Part shown: one piece after another, positions 27,501 to 41,000 of the stretch
Position numbering within the stretch: the stretch's first letter is position 1
Layout of the letters: each line of letters begins with the position of its first letter
Source of the DNA: Certhia americana
Taxonomy: Eukaryota; Chordata; Aves; Passeriformes; Certhiidae
DNA length: 64,000 nucleotides
Direction of reading: 5' to 3'
NCBI GenBank assembly: GCA_018697195.1
Contig: CM031858.1
Span: 106,425,699 to 106,489,698 of the forward strand
The notes under the pieces: model-generated
The model's database searches: none
The model's input: the letters and a program-made list of their open reading frames with translations, nothing else
What the model was told of the DNA's origin: nothing
Program-made: the position numbers and the translations under genes

Positions 27501-28957
27501 TGTTTGAGGGGTTTTCTATGATTTTCTAAGGACAGAAAAAGCTGCATGCACATTCAAATTGTCCTGAAATACATTGTCTGTAGGTTAGTGATAGAAATTT
27601 GGTGTTTGAACTAATAAATGGAAGCACTGAACCTCAGGGTTATTTTGAACTGAAAAACATTTTGGTAATCAGATTTGCAGGAACAGTTGTAGCAGGACAA
27701 CTGGAGGGGCAAGGGAATTGCAGGAAGGATTAGAAACTGCTTACACTGGCATCAGAGAAAACAATTAATTGTGAAAATAAAGCCCAGAAATAAATTAATG
27801 AGCACCTTCCCAAGCATATCGGAGTGCTCACGATATTCTGGAAACTCTTTGCTTGCAGATCAAGGGAGTAAGGCAGCTCAGTGGGAATTGGGTGTGAAAT
27901 AGTGATAGTCTTTGAAGATGTTTATCGTTCATGCTCATGAAGTCACTGGCGAGGTGCTCTGTGCCTCAGCCATGGCCCTGGGGATCGATGGGTGCTGGCA
28001 CAGCTCCTGCCAGCTGGGTGCTGGGGCACAGTGCCACGGCTCTGCTGGCTGTTGTGGCTGTTTTGACGCTCATCGACGACAGAGTGATTTCAATGATTGC
28101 CAGCTTAATTTCTCTTTATGAGCCTGCGGGTGGGCTGTGTCTTACACATTCATTTAGGGTATTTAGGGTGGGTTTTTTTGGAGGGTTGGGTGCAGTTCTT
28201 GTTCTGTGCTGCTGTCAGGGTGTTTGGAGGTTGTGCAGCAGCGATGACTGCTAAAACAAAGCCTGTACTGGGGCATCTTCCCTGCCTGCTAAAACAGCCA
28301 GAAAACCTGTAATGCTAAGATTTCCATAATTATTTCTTGGAAGGTGGAGGAAGGATATGACTCAGACATAGGAAAATGGTTTAAAACAGAGCTTAGCTCA
28401 CCTGTGCTGCTCATGGGGATGGTCAGAGCTTCTGTTTAAACTGCTGCTTTATGACCAGTGTTGCTGGCACTATCATCTTTCATCAAACTTCAGACACTCC
28501 TCACAGGAGCAATGGGATGGACATTGTGGAGAAACAAGTGGCACTTGCTTGGTAGAAACTGTGAGAGGCAAAGAGAAGTGGCAGTGTGAAGGACAGACAG
28601 TCTCTGTGCATCTGCATTATTTTCTCAAAGCTCTATACTTGTAGCATTGCCAGCTATACTGCATGTGGGACTGTGTTAGATGGGTGTTAAACCCTTGAAG
28701 GAAAGGGAGCACAAACTGAGGAGGAGCTGTTGCAAAGCTGCAACTTCTGCTTTGCTGTAGCAGCTTGTATGGAGTAAGTTTGCTTCTGGGTGGAATCAAA
28801 CAGATTAAGACAAACAGAGCAGAACAAAATTTATTAATATCCAAAGGTATGGCTTGGCTAGTGAAGGGCGGTTTGTGATCTTTACTGAATAGCAGCTCTG
28901 AGGACTTCTTGTGCCCTCTAATCAGCAGTGATGTTTTGTGTTCTGCTTTCTCTGCAG

Positions 28958-29029
28958 ACGTCGGCTGATCTCCCAGCGATCTTCTCTGGAGACTCTGGAG
29001 GACATCGAGGAAAATGCCCCACTGAGGAG
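28958..29029 (+). CDS. CABLES1: CABLES1 exon 2
   Basis: 72 bp, entering and leaving in phase 2. The acceptor is a good pyrimidine tract ending ttctctgcag. The first A completes an Arg codon begun in exon 1. It then reads [20 protein letters not shown] followed by PLRR, with the last Arg split across the junction. The segment is basic and Ser-rich, followed by an acidic stretch (residues 12-20 of the fragment), typical of the disordered linker before the conserved C-terminal half. The donor is GTCATT, which departs from the GTRAGT consensus at positions +3, +5 and +6. The exact boundary is nevertheless fixed, because only this cut restores the frame into exon 3 (AG|A, Arg-Cys-Arg). Failure to use it would add about eight residues and then a stop. 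Confidence 0.93.
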
Positions 29030-32000
29030 GTCATTTTATTTACTCTCTCTCTGACTTCTTGTATGTAAAGCACATGCATGGGCAGGCTTGCTCTCCCTCT
29101 TCATGCTGAAAAGTAGCTGGGTCTTCACATTAAGATATTCTTCATAGTGAGTGAAAGTGTTGAAACTTCACATGCCCTGTGAGGTGGTGGCTGATATGAA
29201 TTGCACATTCCCTGGCTTTAGGTCATTAAACAAAAAGGCAGTATTTAGAGGAAATGTCAGGAATTAAAATGCCAGATTTGATTAACAGAAAAGTTTAGTT
29301 GCCACCAATAAGAATGACTAGCCCCTAGTCAGTAGCATGTTTTGGTACATTTAAAAAATATGTACGGATGGTTTAATACAGTAAGTTTTGAAGGCTAGTA
29401 TTTTTAATGAATTTTTACTGTTTAGTCTCTCAGCACATGCAAACTTATTTCAGTTACCAGCATTATTGTCTGTGTGTTGGCTGGTAGGTTTGTGGCTGCT
29501 ACCCCACTAATAAATCTGCTCCCATCCTTGTTATATTGGCAGCTTCAGTGCGGTTTGATTTGTGCATCTGGGAGACCACAGCTTCCTTCTCTGGGGACCA
29601 CAGTAATTAGTCGCTAGGCAATCCTCTGGGATGATGGAAAATGGAACAACTGCTTAACAGTTCAGAAACTGGCTGGTCAGTAATCTGACCAGTGCATGGA
29701 ATGCTTCCAAGTCAGCTGTTCAGCAAGACAGCAACCTAAGTCTGACTGCCTCTTTTTCTTAGGACCTGTAATTCCGTTGATTTATATTGGTGTTTAGCCT
29801 ATAGCCTTGTTTATCCACATGCAGATTGGCTGTCTCTTCCTACCTCGAAGCAAAGAATGGCAAGAGGCTGTACCAACTGGCTTATTACCAAAGCTTGATT
29901 ATTTTTACAAAGCTTACTGTTGCATGCTTACCAGCATGTTATGAAGTGTTCCCATAAGTGATTCAAACATGTATAATTGGTAAAAGATATAAACAAAGTA
30001 TGGTTTGCCAAGCAGTATTTTTACTTGCTAATTTGCAGAATTAGTGGTAGAATGTCTCTCTTGGTGCCATTTTCCTGTGAAGAAGCTAACAAGGCTAATT
30101 GAAATCAGAGGATGAGGGAATCTCAAGGCCTTTACTAGCAGGGGGAAGGCAGAAATAGCAAAGTGATGGGGTGCCCCTCTCAGGGTGTGCCTGTGCAGCA
30201 TGATGGTGTATGGGACAGCGGTAGGGACTGGCAGTGTCTGTGGTTTCAGTCCAACACAATGACCTCTTGGGCTTGAGAAGCTGCTATACGGGGGAGAGGA
30301 TGGAAAAGATCCATTAGGGAAGCTTAACACCGAGGGGTTGTGCTGGCCCCGTGCGCCAGCAGAGGATGCTGGTCCCGTAGGTGCCACGGAGGATGCAGCA
30401 GCTGCCGTGCAGCCCGGGCTGCATTGCGAGCACAGGAATCATCTCCAGTGCCTGTGAGCTCTGCCTCGCCTTGCAACAGAACAGCCCTGAGATGAAACAG
30501 AGAGCGCTTTCACATGCGCTGTGGCTTCAGCTGATTAGAAAGAGCAAGGGTGGAAGGCGGGGGGAGGATATTGCTGTTTGTCTCATCTCTCCTCCCTCTG
30601 GCAATTTCTTTCTGTAACTGCAATTTATAAAGCTCATTCAGATGTAAAATAGATTTAAGGCTTAATCGTTTTAAAGAACGATTTTTTTTTTTTCCCTGGA
30701 ATGGTTTATTTTATTTTCAGTTGTTTCGTATATTGTCAGGAACGTGAAAAGTAATATTTAGAGTTAAAATCAAATAGGAATTATTCTTGCAAATAGTAGA
30801 TTTTAAATCTTTCTAAAATTAAAACAAGAAAGAACTTCCCTCAATGGCTCCTTTAGCTGAGGAGCATACAAAAGTGTGGGTATTGGTGCAAGTGGGGAAA
30901 ATTGCATATTTGCTAGGTTTTGGTTTGTTTTAATTTTTTTTCCTTCTGAATGCTTGGGCTAAGCTGTCATGGCAGATCACAGGAATTTACTTTGCTGAGA
31001 TTTTTTTTTTTTAATGAAGGGAGGGGGATCCTGCCTTTTCTTATTATTATTTTAAATATTTTTTTTTTGTTTGAGCTGTCACATTTCCAGACTTATTGTC
31101 TTTATTGTTCTTGCTGATTCCTAATGCAGGGTGACTTGAATCATTTGTCTCGTCTTTCCTTCCTGCTTTTGTGTGGACTTCTTGGCGGTACAGCGGGGAA
31201 CTGAGAACTGTATTTTTTTTTTTTTTTCCTTCTCCCTCCCCTCCCTTGCAACTGATTTGTTTTTCAGATGTCGGACACTCTCAGGATCACCCAGACCAAA
31301 GAACTTTAAGAAGGTTCATTTTATCAAGAACATGCGGCAACACGATACCAGAAATGGCAGGTACTGTGCATGCAAAGGCTGCTTCTGCAGAGGCAGCCCA
31401 TGGGATGTGAGGGAAGGGGCAGGATCAGCATCCCCCGGCGAGAGCACAGCCATTGCCACTCACCTCATATCTCCTAATGGTCTTTCAAATAATCTCTGAG
31501 GGTGCAGGCTGCAGTGTGTGCTCCTTCCCCCAGAGAAGTACATGTCAATGGAAGTGCTTACCCACAGATTTTAAGACCTGTGTCTCCTTAATACAAATAA
31601 TCTGCACAAAAGGAAAATCTGTGATACTGTTGAAGTAAACTAGGCATAATCTGGTTGCGTTTCTTCAAGGCTCTTGCCAGGTTCTATGTGTGAGAGGGGC
31701 ACACAGCTGAACCTGCCTGGACCAAGTTTAGCAATGGTTCAAGAATACTTCCAACATCTGTTAGTGGATACAATGTGCTGGTAATGCACAGCCAGGGATG
31801 GTTGTGGCAAGATGAGGCATGGGATCCTAGTTTCCATGGCAGATGTAGGCAGAGAGGCTTCCAGGGGACGTGTGAGAGCTGCACCTGTGTCTTCAGCACA
31901 CCCTGAACTGGGCTGTGGACTGCCCAGATTACAGCCATAGGCACTGGTGGGACCTGTACAGCAGCCATTGGCTGGGACCTGCTTACTGCAAAGGCGTGGT

Positions 32001-35000
32001 GTTCCCATGGCTGAAGGTGTATCCATCAGCAGAAGGGGTTCTACATTATGGTATCATCCATCTCAGAAGTCAAACTGGCTCCTCCCTGCTTCTAAAGAAG
32101 ATACCTGTCCTCTCTGATTTTCCTAAAGACTTTTTTCTCTGTGTGCCTCATGATTTTCTTTACTCTTGTTTTACCAAATCTTACTAGGTTTGAACTATGC
32201 CACCTGAATAGGTTGCATGTAGACTAAAGTATCCCAGTGAGAGTTGACCCTTGTACATGCCTGTTCTCATAAAACTGCCATGGCTGAGAACCATGAATGC
32301 TCTGATGGACTGATTTGTGCCTGTAGCCTTCGATTTCCATCCAATGTAGAAACCTTGTCAGTAGAAATTCTAACATTGCATTCTATCATTGCAGTAACAT
32401 TCTAACGTTGAACCACAGGTTTTATGAATTGAATTCTGGTAGGTGTTACTTGGCTCAAGAAAAATTTTCGTCAGTTATTCTCACACATTGAATTAAATGC
32501 AGTGAAAGGTAGTAATCAACATAAATGTTGTACAAGGTGGCCCTGAGAGATTTTAGAAACAGCTTTTAGACCCAGCTTTTGTATCAAACAGGTGCATGCA
32601 GAACTGTTGAGTTGGCTATTGTCTGACTAGCTGCTGATTATTATCTTTATAACAAATATATGTGGAATCAAACACTGAAAAGCACCCTTTAATTTTAGTC
32701 CATTTCATGCATAAGTAGATATATGCTCTGGGAATTTCTTACAGCAAAATATACTTACAGGGTATTGTACAAATTCCACAGAGAATAAGTAATTTCTGAG
32801 ATGTGTATATAAATTATATAGGCATAAACTTTATAGAAATATTACATGCAAAAGAACAAATATTTGATTTGTAAGCTCTTTTCTCCATGTTTTGCAGAAA
32901 AGTATTTGTAGCATATAATGCAACATTTTATCTTAATTTGTAGATCAGTCATTATACATGACAACTGAATATTTTTCTTGCTAAGAAAGCTTCTGTTATT
33001 CAACTGGCTTCTTATCTTTATCAGCAGACACAGTTTTCCAGAGTATTTCCACAATCATAATAAAGATCGCTTTATCTAGAATACAAATACAATAAGAATG
33101 AGAGACACAGTTTTGGCAATAGATTTCATCCTATGGTCATAAAGCCACAATGATACAAGCTAAAAATAAAATGCAGAGTTAACACTTTCTGTCACCTCTA
33201 TGTCTAGCAGTAAGTAATCTGTGTGCAGACTGGTTTTCCCAGGGGTCTGGGTGCAGTCACTGGAGTTGATAGGCATTCTGGATGAAAACCACCTGTAGGA
33301 ATACAGGTGGATCTGCTTTATGTATTCATCCTAAAATCGACAGTGTTTCTGAGTACGTTAAGACCTTTGAAACTGGCGTCCTCCCCAGTTCCATGTGACA
33401 CAGAGGAGCACAGGTGTTGTAGTGGATAGAAAACCCTCATGGGGCTCCTTTCCATGCCTGAGACCTTGTCCCAGGTGACTCATGCATGGTTGTGCAGGTG
33501 CTGAGCTGGGCTGGAGTCAGGCTCTGAGCTCTGTCTAAAACCCCTGACCCATCTGTCACAGCATGTCAGTCTTCACGTAAGATGAGAAACGCATCTTTGA
33601 AAACATCTACACTGAATATGCATTTTGGGTGGTGAATTTGATGACTGGGTTTTAAAATAGCCAGCACTTTCAGAAATTGTTTCCCTGGGTTGTGTACTGT
33701 GTCTCAGCAAAGAAAACAGAGGGAGAAAACAGACGAGCCCAGGGCTCCTCTCTCCAGTAGCTGCCCTTGTTTGCATCTCTCAACCTGCAAGGTGATGTGT
33801 GTCCTTGAACTGTGGCACTGAGAGCTCTTCCCCTCTCAGCCTCAGGGATGACATGTGTTGAGCAGTGATGCTCTGGATCCAGCCTTTGGCAGTCCTGTGG
33901 CAAGGCAGGACTCACTGTGGTTAAAATAAGAGTTCAGCTATTTAGCACAGAGGAAAAGCTCATACAGAAAAATACACAGACTGGAGCTTAATCAGCGAGT
34001 CCTTAGAAAGCTTCCTGTTGATAGTTCTGATCACTGGTTAAACCGGTTTCTTTGGATTTCTAGGTCGTGGCTTACTAAAGGAGTTAGAAAATTAGGGTTC
34101 CTAGATTGTGTTAGCAAAGCAGTCTTGTAAAACAGCACAAAAGAAATTTTCCCATTTAAAGACAAAGACAACCCTGACATACAAACTAGCGTGGGTAGCC
34201 ACCAGCATATGGTTTTACCTGCTTTACTCAGCAGGTTTATTGGTGATATCCTCCATAAACACTGAAGCAGATTAGCAAAAGCGAGCCACCGAAAAGGCAA
34301 CCTAAGCCAGCTGAACAAACAGCTGCTGGTGAGAGTGGGACAAGAACAATTCCAGAGTTATCATATATAGTAGGTATAAAAAGCAGTAGAACAACACTCC
34401 TCTCCCACCCCCATCCAGTGCTTTCTCAGGTTTTTTTGTTTGCAAACACATCTAAGTGGAGGCCAAACACCATCATGAAATGTCTCATTTGCTGCTGTTG
34501 TAATTATACGCACATGCAGAAACTAAGAGGTTGATGATTGGTGGCACCCTCACAGTTCATAACTCTCAGCCACCTTCTAATCGCTCTTGAACTTCTGAGA
34601 CTCCAAAATGAGGGCTGTTACCCTGACAGCATCCATGGTTTGTGTGTTCTCCTTTGTGTGCAGGGCAACAGAGCCCTGGCAGCCAAAATCATCAATCAGG
34701 AATGAGAAAAGAGGCTGCACTATTCCACATGTGGATGGTATATATGATGCATATCACATTGCCAGATGGCAGCCTTTTGGTGCAACACAATCAAACCTAG
34801 GCAGATGCTGGGAAAAGCAGACATTATTCTTCAGGTTTAACAAATCATTGATTCTGTTGAGAGCTTCATGTTCATTAAAGTTTTTGCAGTACACACTTCA
34901 TAAAGAAATTGGAAGATTAGCTTTTCTAGCCTTTGCACGTTGTCAAAATTCACTTGCAAAATAATGGTTGCTCTGAACCATAGTAATTAGTACAACTTTT

Positions 35001-38000
35001 TGGTGAAATGTGAGAATTAAAGAAAGAAAGCCTTTATGTGAAGTGTTTTTAAATATGTCTAGGTGGCACAATTGGAATCAAGGCACATAAACACTCTCAC
35101 ACAGAATCTGAGAGAGCGCCTTCAGAGGTGTGGAGGATCACAGATGCCCTTTGTTGAAGAGTTGAAATCCTGGAAAATAGTTTTCTTCCATAAGCAATAA
35201 CTTGATTTTCTTGAACAGCAATGGACTTCCACCACAACTTTCTCTTCAAAGCATACTTTGTGGCAAGTTTCTGCCCCAGCAAACCATTGCAGGTCTTCAG
35301 AAGTTTTTTGCTTCCATGCATATCATCAGACCTATACATAAAATGGCATTTTTATTCCTCCATGATGAGTATCTGACCACTGCTTTCCCTGCTTCCTTTC
35401 CAGTCCAGCTTCTAAAGCTGTTTTGCATCACTGTCCCTTGGCAGCTTTGCAGATGAGGTTTTGTGGCATCCTGGCAGTGGAGGCTCCTCTCATGCTCTGC
35501 CTGGGAGATCTTTGTGTAAAGAAGGTCTGCTGGTTTATGGAAAGAGTGGCAATACTTGGGTCCCAAGAGAAAGAAATCTGTAAAAAATAGAGGCTGGGCT
35601 GGTGCTTTTTATTTTCTTTCTTGTCTGATTCCTTCTGATACACACAGTTCTGTGGTAACTTCCTACTGTTGTCTTTGCTTGTGGACATGGAAGCACCAGT
35701 TTGTTTTTCTTTTAAGTATTAAGAGTTGAGTGGTATTTTTAGGGAGGTGTAGGGCGTTGGTGGAAGAGCTGTATTTCCAGAAGCAATCAGAGGGAGGGGG
35801 ATAATATGCTTAGTGGGTACTGTGGTTTTCCGAATTCAAAGATGCTTTCTGATGTCAGCCTCGAAACCTGTGCCAAGTTTCATACATCAGCAAACAAGGC
35901 TTCCAGTGAACAAGCAAGCTGTTGTGAGTAGCAACCATTCAGCAGTAAGCAGTGGCAAGCACAAAATTAATCATATGCCAGGGTTTCTTTGCTTGTGGAT
36001 TGCTGTTCTCAAATGGGAAAAATTATTCCTCCCTGCTCTGTAAGTCACTGCCACACCATGAGACCATCTTGTAGGATTTGAGACATTTCCCTTAGGTAAG
36101 GAGACTTAGAGCATTCAGACAACGTTGAAATTGTACTTCATCGGCTGCAGGAGAACTTCCTAAAGCTGTCTGAATGTTTATTATTAGAAACCCTTCTTCA
36201 TTAAAGGGTAAATCCCTCTTTGCTTTCAAACGGGCTTTTAAGGAAGAAAATAGGATTGCTGTAACGGAGTAATCCAGGAGAAGGAAAATCGATCATTCTG
36301 CATTTTTCCAAGGATTATGTGCAGCTCTCTTGGGGAGCTAAACCTTTTCCAAGAGCAATGACTAAGCTTGTCCCTTAAGGAAACAGTGTTCTAATAACAG
36401 CGTGGTTGGTATGAGGTACATAGGTGCATGTGCTGGTTTTCAGACAGCAAAGAGCAAAAGAGCTTGCTAGGGTTTGTTATTCGGCTTTGACCAGTGCAGG
36501 ACAAAGGATGAAAAATTCAGGTTAAATCCTTATGTACAGATCTGTGGGACACAATGTCAGAAAAATCAACATTGGAGAGCGGAGCAAGGAAATGCAGTAA
36601 CCCTGACATCCAACACTGTGTCTTAGAGGAATTCAACATGGTGCAGCCCGTTAGCCAACTTTAGAGGGAAGAAGGGTCAGTTGTACAAATGTACAATTCT
36701 CTGTGTCCTGAAGGTAACGAGGAAAAAGGGTGTATTTGTAAGCAGTTACTTATTGGCATTTTATATCTTACTTCTTGACCATGTTTCTCTTGGCTTCTTG
36801 CAAGTCTGCATCTCCCAAAACTTTAATAGTCGCTACTGGCATTCCACTCTGTTTTCTGGGAAGTGGGTCTTCAAGGTGGTTTTGATGTTGCTTAATATGT
36901 CAGAGCCTGGTGGCTGAAGGCAAGAGTGTGGCTGTGTAGCAGACAGGTTGCTTCAAGCTATTTGGCTTAAAGGAAGTGAACCCTATCTGAGCTGAAACCA
37001 GGACAGTATCACACAGTGACTTTGCAGATGTTGCAGGGATTTGGAGACTGGTTAGAAATACAAGGCATTTACTCTAAGAGTGTCCTGGATTCTGAGATAA
37101 GCCCTCTGCAGGCAGATGATGTATGATTTAATGTAGCCAAATCTTGGCTAACTGCCTATGAGGAGCAAAGGCTAGCCATGTTTAGAGGAGGAGGGATTCA
37201 GCCCTCACAGTGACTGAGACAGACATGGCAGGGAAATCTGGGATCGGTTATGCCTGAGTGTCAAAGCAATATCATAACCAAGAGGTTAATAATGTGATTA
37301 TTGAGCACAGATGCTGCCAGAGTGTCATGGTTGGACACTGATCTTGAAGGTAAGACTGGAAGAAGTGCAATTTCTGAGGTCAGGCGTAATGCCTGGAGGC
37401 CAAGAAAGGTGATGGGACAAAACTGGAGAAGACTCAAGGAGGAAACTTGAAAACAGTGAGAGGATCTGAAAACTTAGGATAATGACAAACCTAACCTGAT
37501 TTATGAATGAAGCCTATTTCAGGAAAAAGAAGCTGACAATCAAGGGAGTCCTTTGGCTTAGCAGACAAAGATCACTCCCAGCAGCCGGAGTGTGTATCAG
37601 TGGTAATTGTTGGTGTCTATCACCTGGGTTGCTGCTGGGTTTTTCTGTTGGGTTTCAGCCATTGTAGTGAGTTGACAGAATGGTCCTGTGCCTCTGTGGG
37701 TGGACTTCCTCCACTAGGAAAGCATCTGTCCTGGATTCCAAGTCACATACTCAAGATAGTCTTCCTAGAAAGCATGTAGAGGTAATGGGGCTCTACTACT
37801 CATTCACTGCTCATTTGCTGCAGCACAGGCTTCAGTACTTCTTGTAGCACAAGATCTGTGAGATGTAAAAGAGGATGGAGAAATCGTCCATTATGGAAGT
37901 TTTATGATTGCAAATTCCTCAATGGTAACACCTATTGCTTTGCTTGTTGTGGTGGGATTTTTAAATTTTAGTCCTTGATTTCTTTTATTTTCTTTTATAT

Positions 38001-41000
38001 TTTAGAATAGTCCTTATCAGCAGCAGAAGATCCTTCTGTAGCATATTTTCAGTGCTGCCATATCGAGACTGTACCCAAGTCGGGTATGTATATTTATACG
38101 TGTACTGCATAGTCTTTCTGGGCCTGCATGTAGACCTGATAACAGACAACAGCATGATGGAGGCTAATGCTTTTACATGTCTGCTCTGAGAAGAGATAAA
38201 TGCTCTTAGGTGTATTTGCTTTGTCGACCACTACCAGGTTAAAACTACAGCTGTCAGTCCCCACTTTATTTATATGTGTTGTGGTATCTTTGATTATTAA
38301 ACTGGAGAAAACTACCCTGATGAATGTTCTTGGAAAAATGCACTTTTTTATTGTTTCTTCTGGCTTCTCTTATCTTTGACAGAACAAATACTCTAGACAG
38401 CATGACTTTAATTGTATAAGCCATCTCAGCTTTCTCTTTCTCTCATGCAAACATGGTGCTACTGTATCTAGATTTCCAGAAATATAAAGAAATATTTGGA
38501 TTTAAACAGAATACTTTCTTATTTAATACTTTTAGTCGCTGGTCAGATCATTCAGTCAGTGAAAACATTATTTTGGCCATAATATTATACAGGTTCATAG
38601 CTCTCCATGCAGCTTCCTTGCGTCTCCTGACATGCTGAGACACTGTAACTCTGATAGAAAAGTTCCTTTGGAATGAAGTAGTTCTCCAAAGACTGAGAAA
38701 ACTTTTAGCTCTTCCACTGAAGCCATAGAAGTGGAAGAAACTGGATTTGGCTGGAAGGTGGGTGCCTTTAGAGGTGCAGTGCAAGGCTGGGACTGGCAGT
38801 GCTGGTGGGCAGCAGCTCTGTGATCCTGGGACAGGGGAAAAGCGTGGCCACCATGCCCACTTGCCAGACCTGAGAAGTCCTTGTGGTTGACTCAGTGACT
38901 GTAGAGCACAAAATGTGTGGGAAATAGTTCAGTTGATACAGTGAGGAGGGTTTGAAAGATCCACAAATCACCTACTGTCAAATCTGTGTAAAAGAAATTT
39001 GGCTCATATTTTCCAGCCACCTATTGAGTTCTGGAGAATGATTTGTCACAATCTCCTTGTGCACCAGTAATTCAAAACAAAGGGAGATTATTTTTAATGC
39101 ACTAAGGAAAGGAAGCACCTTTGTCAGAGGGTTGACTCTGTCTGCTCTGTCTTACAGTAAATTTTTTCCCTTAATTAAACTGTGATGACACATCAGGCAA
39201 ATTCCTGACAGACTGGCAGTTTTGTTCTTTGTTCTTGAGTATGCTGTCATTCTTCTATGGTCATCATCCTGTGTAAATTGCCTCCTTATTGAAAACTGAA
39301 CATATTTTGAAATTCTGATGACTGGTTATACCTTCTAAATTACAGCAGTAACGAGCCCAGCTGCAAAACTAAATATTATTTCAGCAAGTCATGTCTTGTA
39401 CTGTGCTTGCACAGCAAAAAGGGCATGGGTTGTGAAGGTACCAAGTGCCAGTACACAACAATCCGACCCTGTTCCCTTGGCTAAAAAGCCAAGATTTGAA
39501 AAACGCCCTCTGTCTTCCTTCCAGAGCATCAGAGGAAGAGAGAAACAATTCAGTGGCACCTCCTTCCAGGAACAGCTGGTGCAAAGAACAGATGAGGCAG
39601 TATAGCATAAACTGTAGCCACTTTGTTCAGGCTGCACAGTGCTTGCTTACTTGCACGTTTTGGATGTGAAATAGTAGGGGGGGAGAGACACTGGATACTC
39701 TTATGAAATACTATAATGACAGCATCCTTTAGCTTTGCTTTCTCTGAATCCCTGGATTGCTGATGTCTGTCCCCAGGTAAGATGTCCCAGCTGGCTTGTG
39801 TTCTGCAAATATCACTGAATAGTTAATGAAACAAAACATGTCATTGCAAGGAGCCATGGACACATCTGAAATCTGAACTGGAGAAGGCCCCGTTAGGAGT
39901 GGGAGAGTAGGATGGATGAACAGGCAGGAGGAACTGTTCCTTCCATGTGAGAGGAGCACACACTGGAGCTGCTGCTGCTTCTCCACCTCTGCTCCAACTC
40001 ACAGGCACTGTGACCAGTGAGGAAATCTCCAGGCACAGCAGTTTTGGGGAGACAGCCAGACCATGTTGTACTCGAGGCAGTGCGGAAGAGCTGTACTCTA
40101 CCAGTGCTGGTAGATACAGTCTGCAGGAACAGATCCATCATAAAAACATGGTAAAAGGCACTTTCTGAAGTCACAACTCTGTAGCTGTCCTGTGTGGATG
40201 GGGCAGCATCAGCCCTCACCAGTGAGGTGCAAGAAGTGTACTCTAGACTGTGGCCCTCACTTACCTGCCCTCCATGCAGAGGTTAAACTACAACAGCAAG
40301 AATTCTCCCAAAAACCTCCAAACTGTGCTTTTAAGTGGTTGTACCAATAGAAATGGAGGTCTGAGGAGGGAGACATAGATGTACATGAGGGGATGAAGTT
40401 TGAGGTGCCCCTGGAATAAGTTTCCTAAATGCTTAATTTTCTTCCTCTATCTAGACCAGCAGAGCAAGTGTGAGAGCAGATACAGCCAGGTGAAAACAAT
40501 ATAAGAAAAGCTTTACTGCAAGTCAGGAGCTGAAGGAAGTGCTCAACTTCTTGCCTGCTGGCATTCCTTGCCCTACAGTATCTCTTGATGTTACAGCCAG
40601 AGTCATCAGACCCTAAGCAAGGTTTAGTGGTAGCTAAGGCGAGTGATGCAGTGATCTGAAAACACTTGTAACAGTGTTACTGCCTCTGTTCTTAATTTAA
40701 CAGACACAGAGAAAGATTGTCTGAACGTTTGGCTTTATACATACGAAGTCATTGTGTGATGCACAGGTTAGAAGCAAGTGCTAGTACTTAGGTTTGGGTT
40801 GGGCAGTTGCCTCTCATTTTTCAATGCATTGGAAACCTTAATGGATAAAGTGTTCCTCTTTCATCTTTAAATATAATATTCTAAAGATGTAAGATGTACT
40901 TCATGGACAGTGTTGAAACTGCCTCAGTATCCACTTCATATCTTCCTTGCCACAGATAAGCATTAATCCCCATCTAGTTCTGTAGATGGGCAGAAAACAT

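Larger units (their letters stand above)
1..28957 (+). other. CABLES1: CABLES1 intron 1 (3' part)
   Basis: I recognise no coding exon on either strand here. Open frames are short, lack splice or codon signatures of known families, and overlap each other on both strands. The content is ordinary avian intronic DNA, plus a long inverted repeat (1648-1732), T/G tracts (2113-2170, 6057-6092), a solo LTR (13003-13350), CR1 fragments (18482-18612, 21447-21537) and AT-rich blocks with homeodomain- and POU-type words (around 13790-13880, 15540-15720, 22830-22910). The GC-rich Pro/Ala-coding exon 1 expected for CABLES1 is absent, so the intron is at least 28.9 kb. An alternative first exon for a short isoform could lie here, but I cannot point to it. 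Confidence 0.8.

Noticed and set aside
37326..37350. Possible CR1 end (GGTTGGACACTGATCTTGAA)
   Set aside because: Only about 20 bp resemble CR1, and the sequence on both sides does not continue the match.
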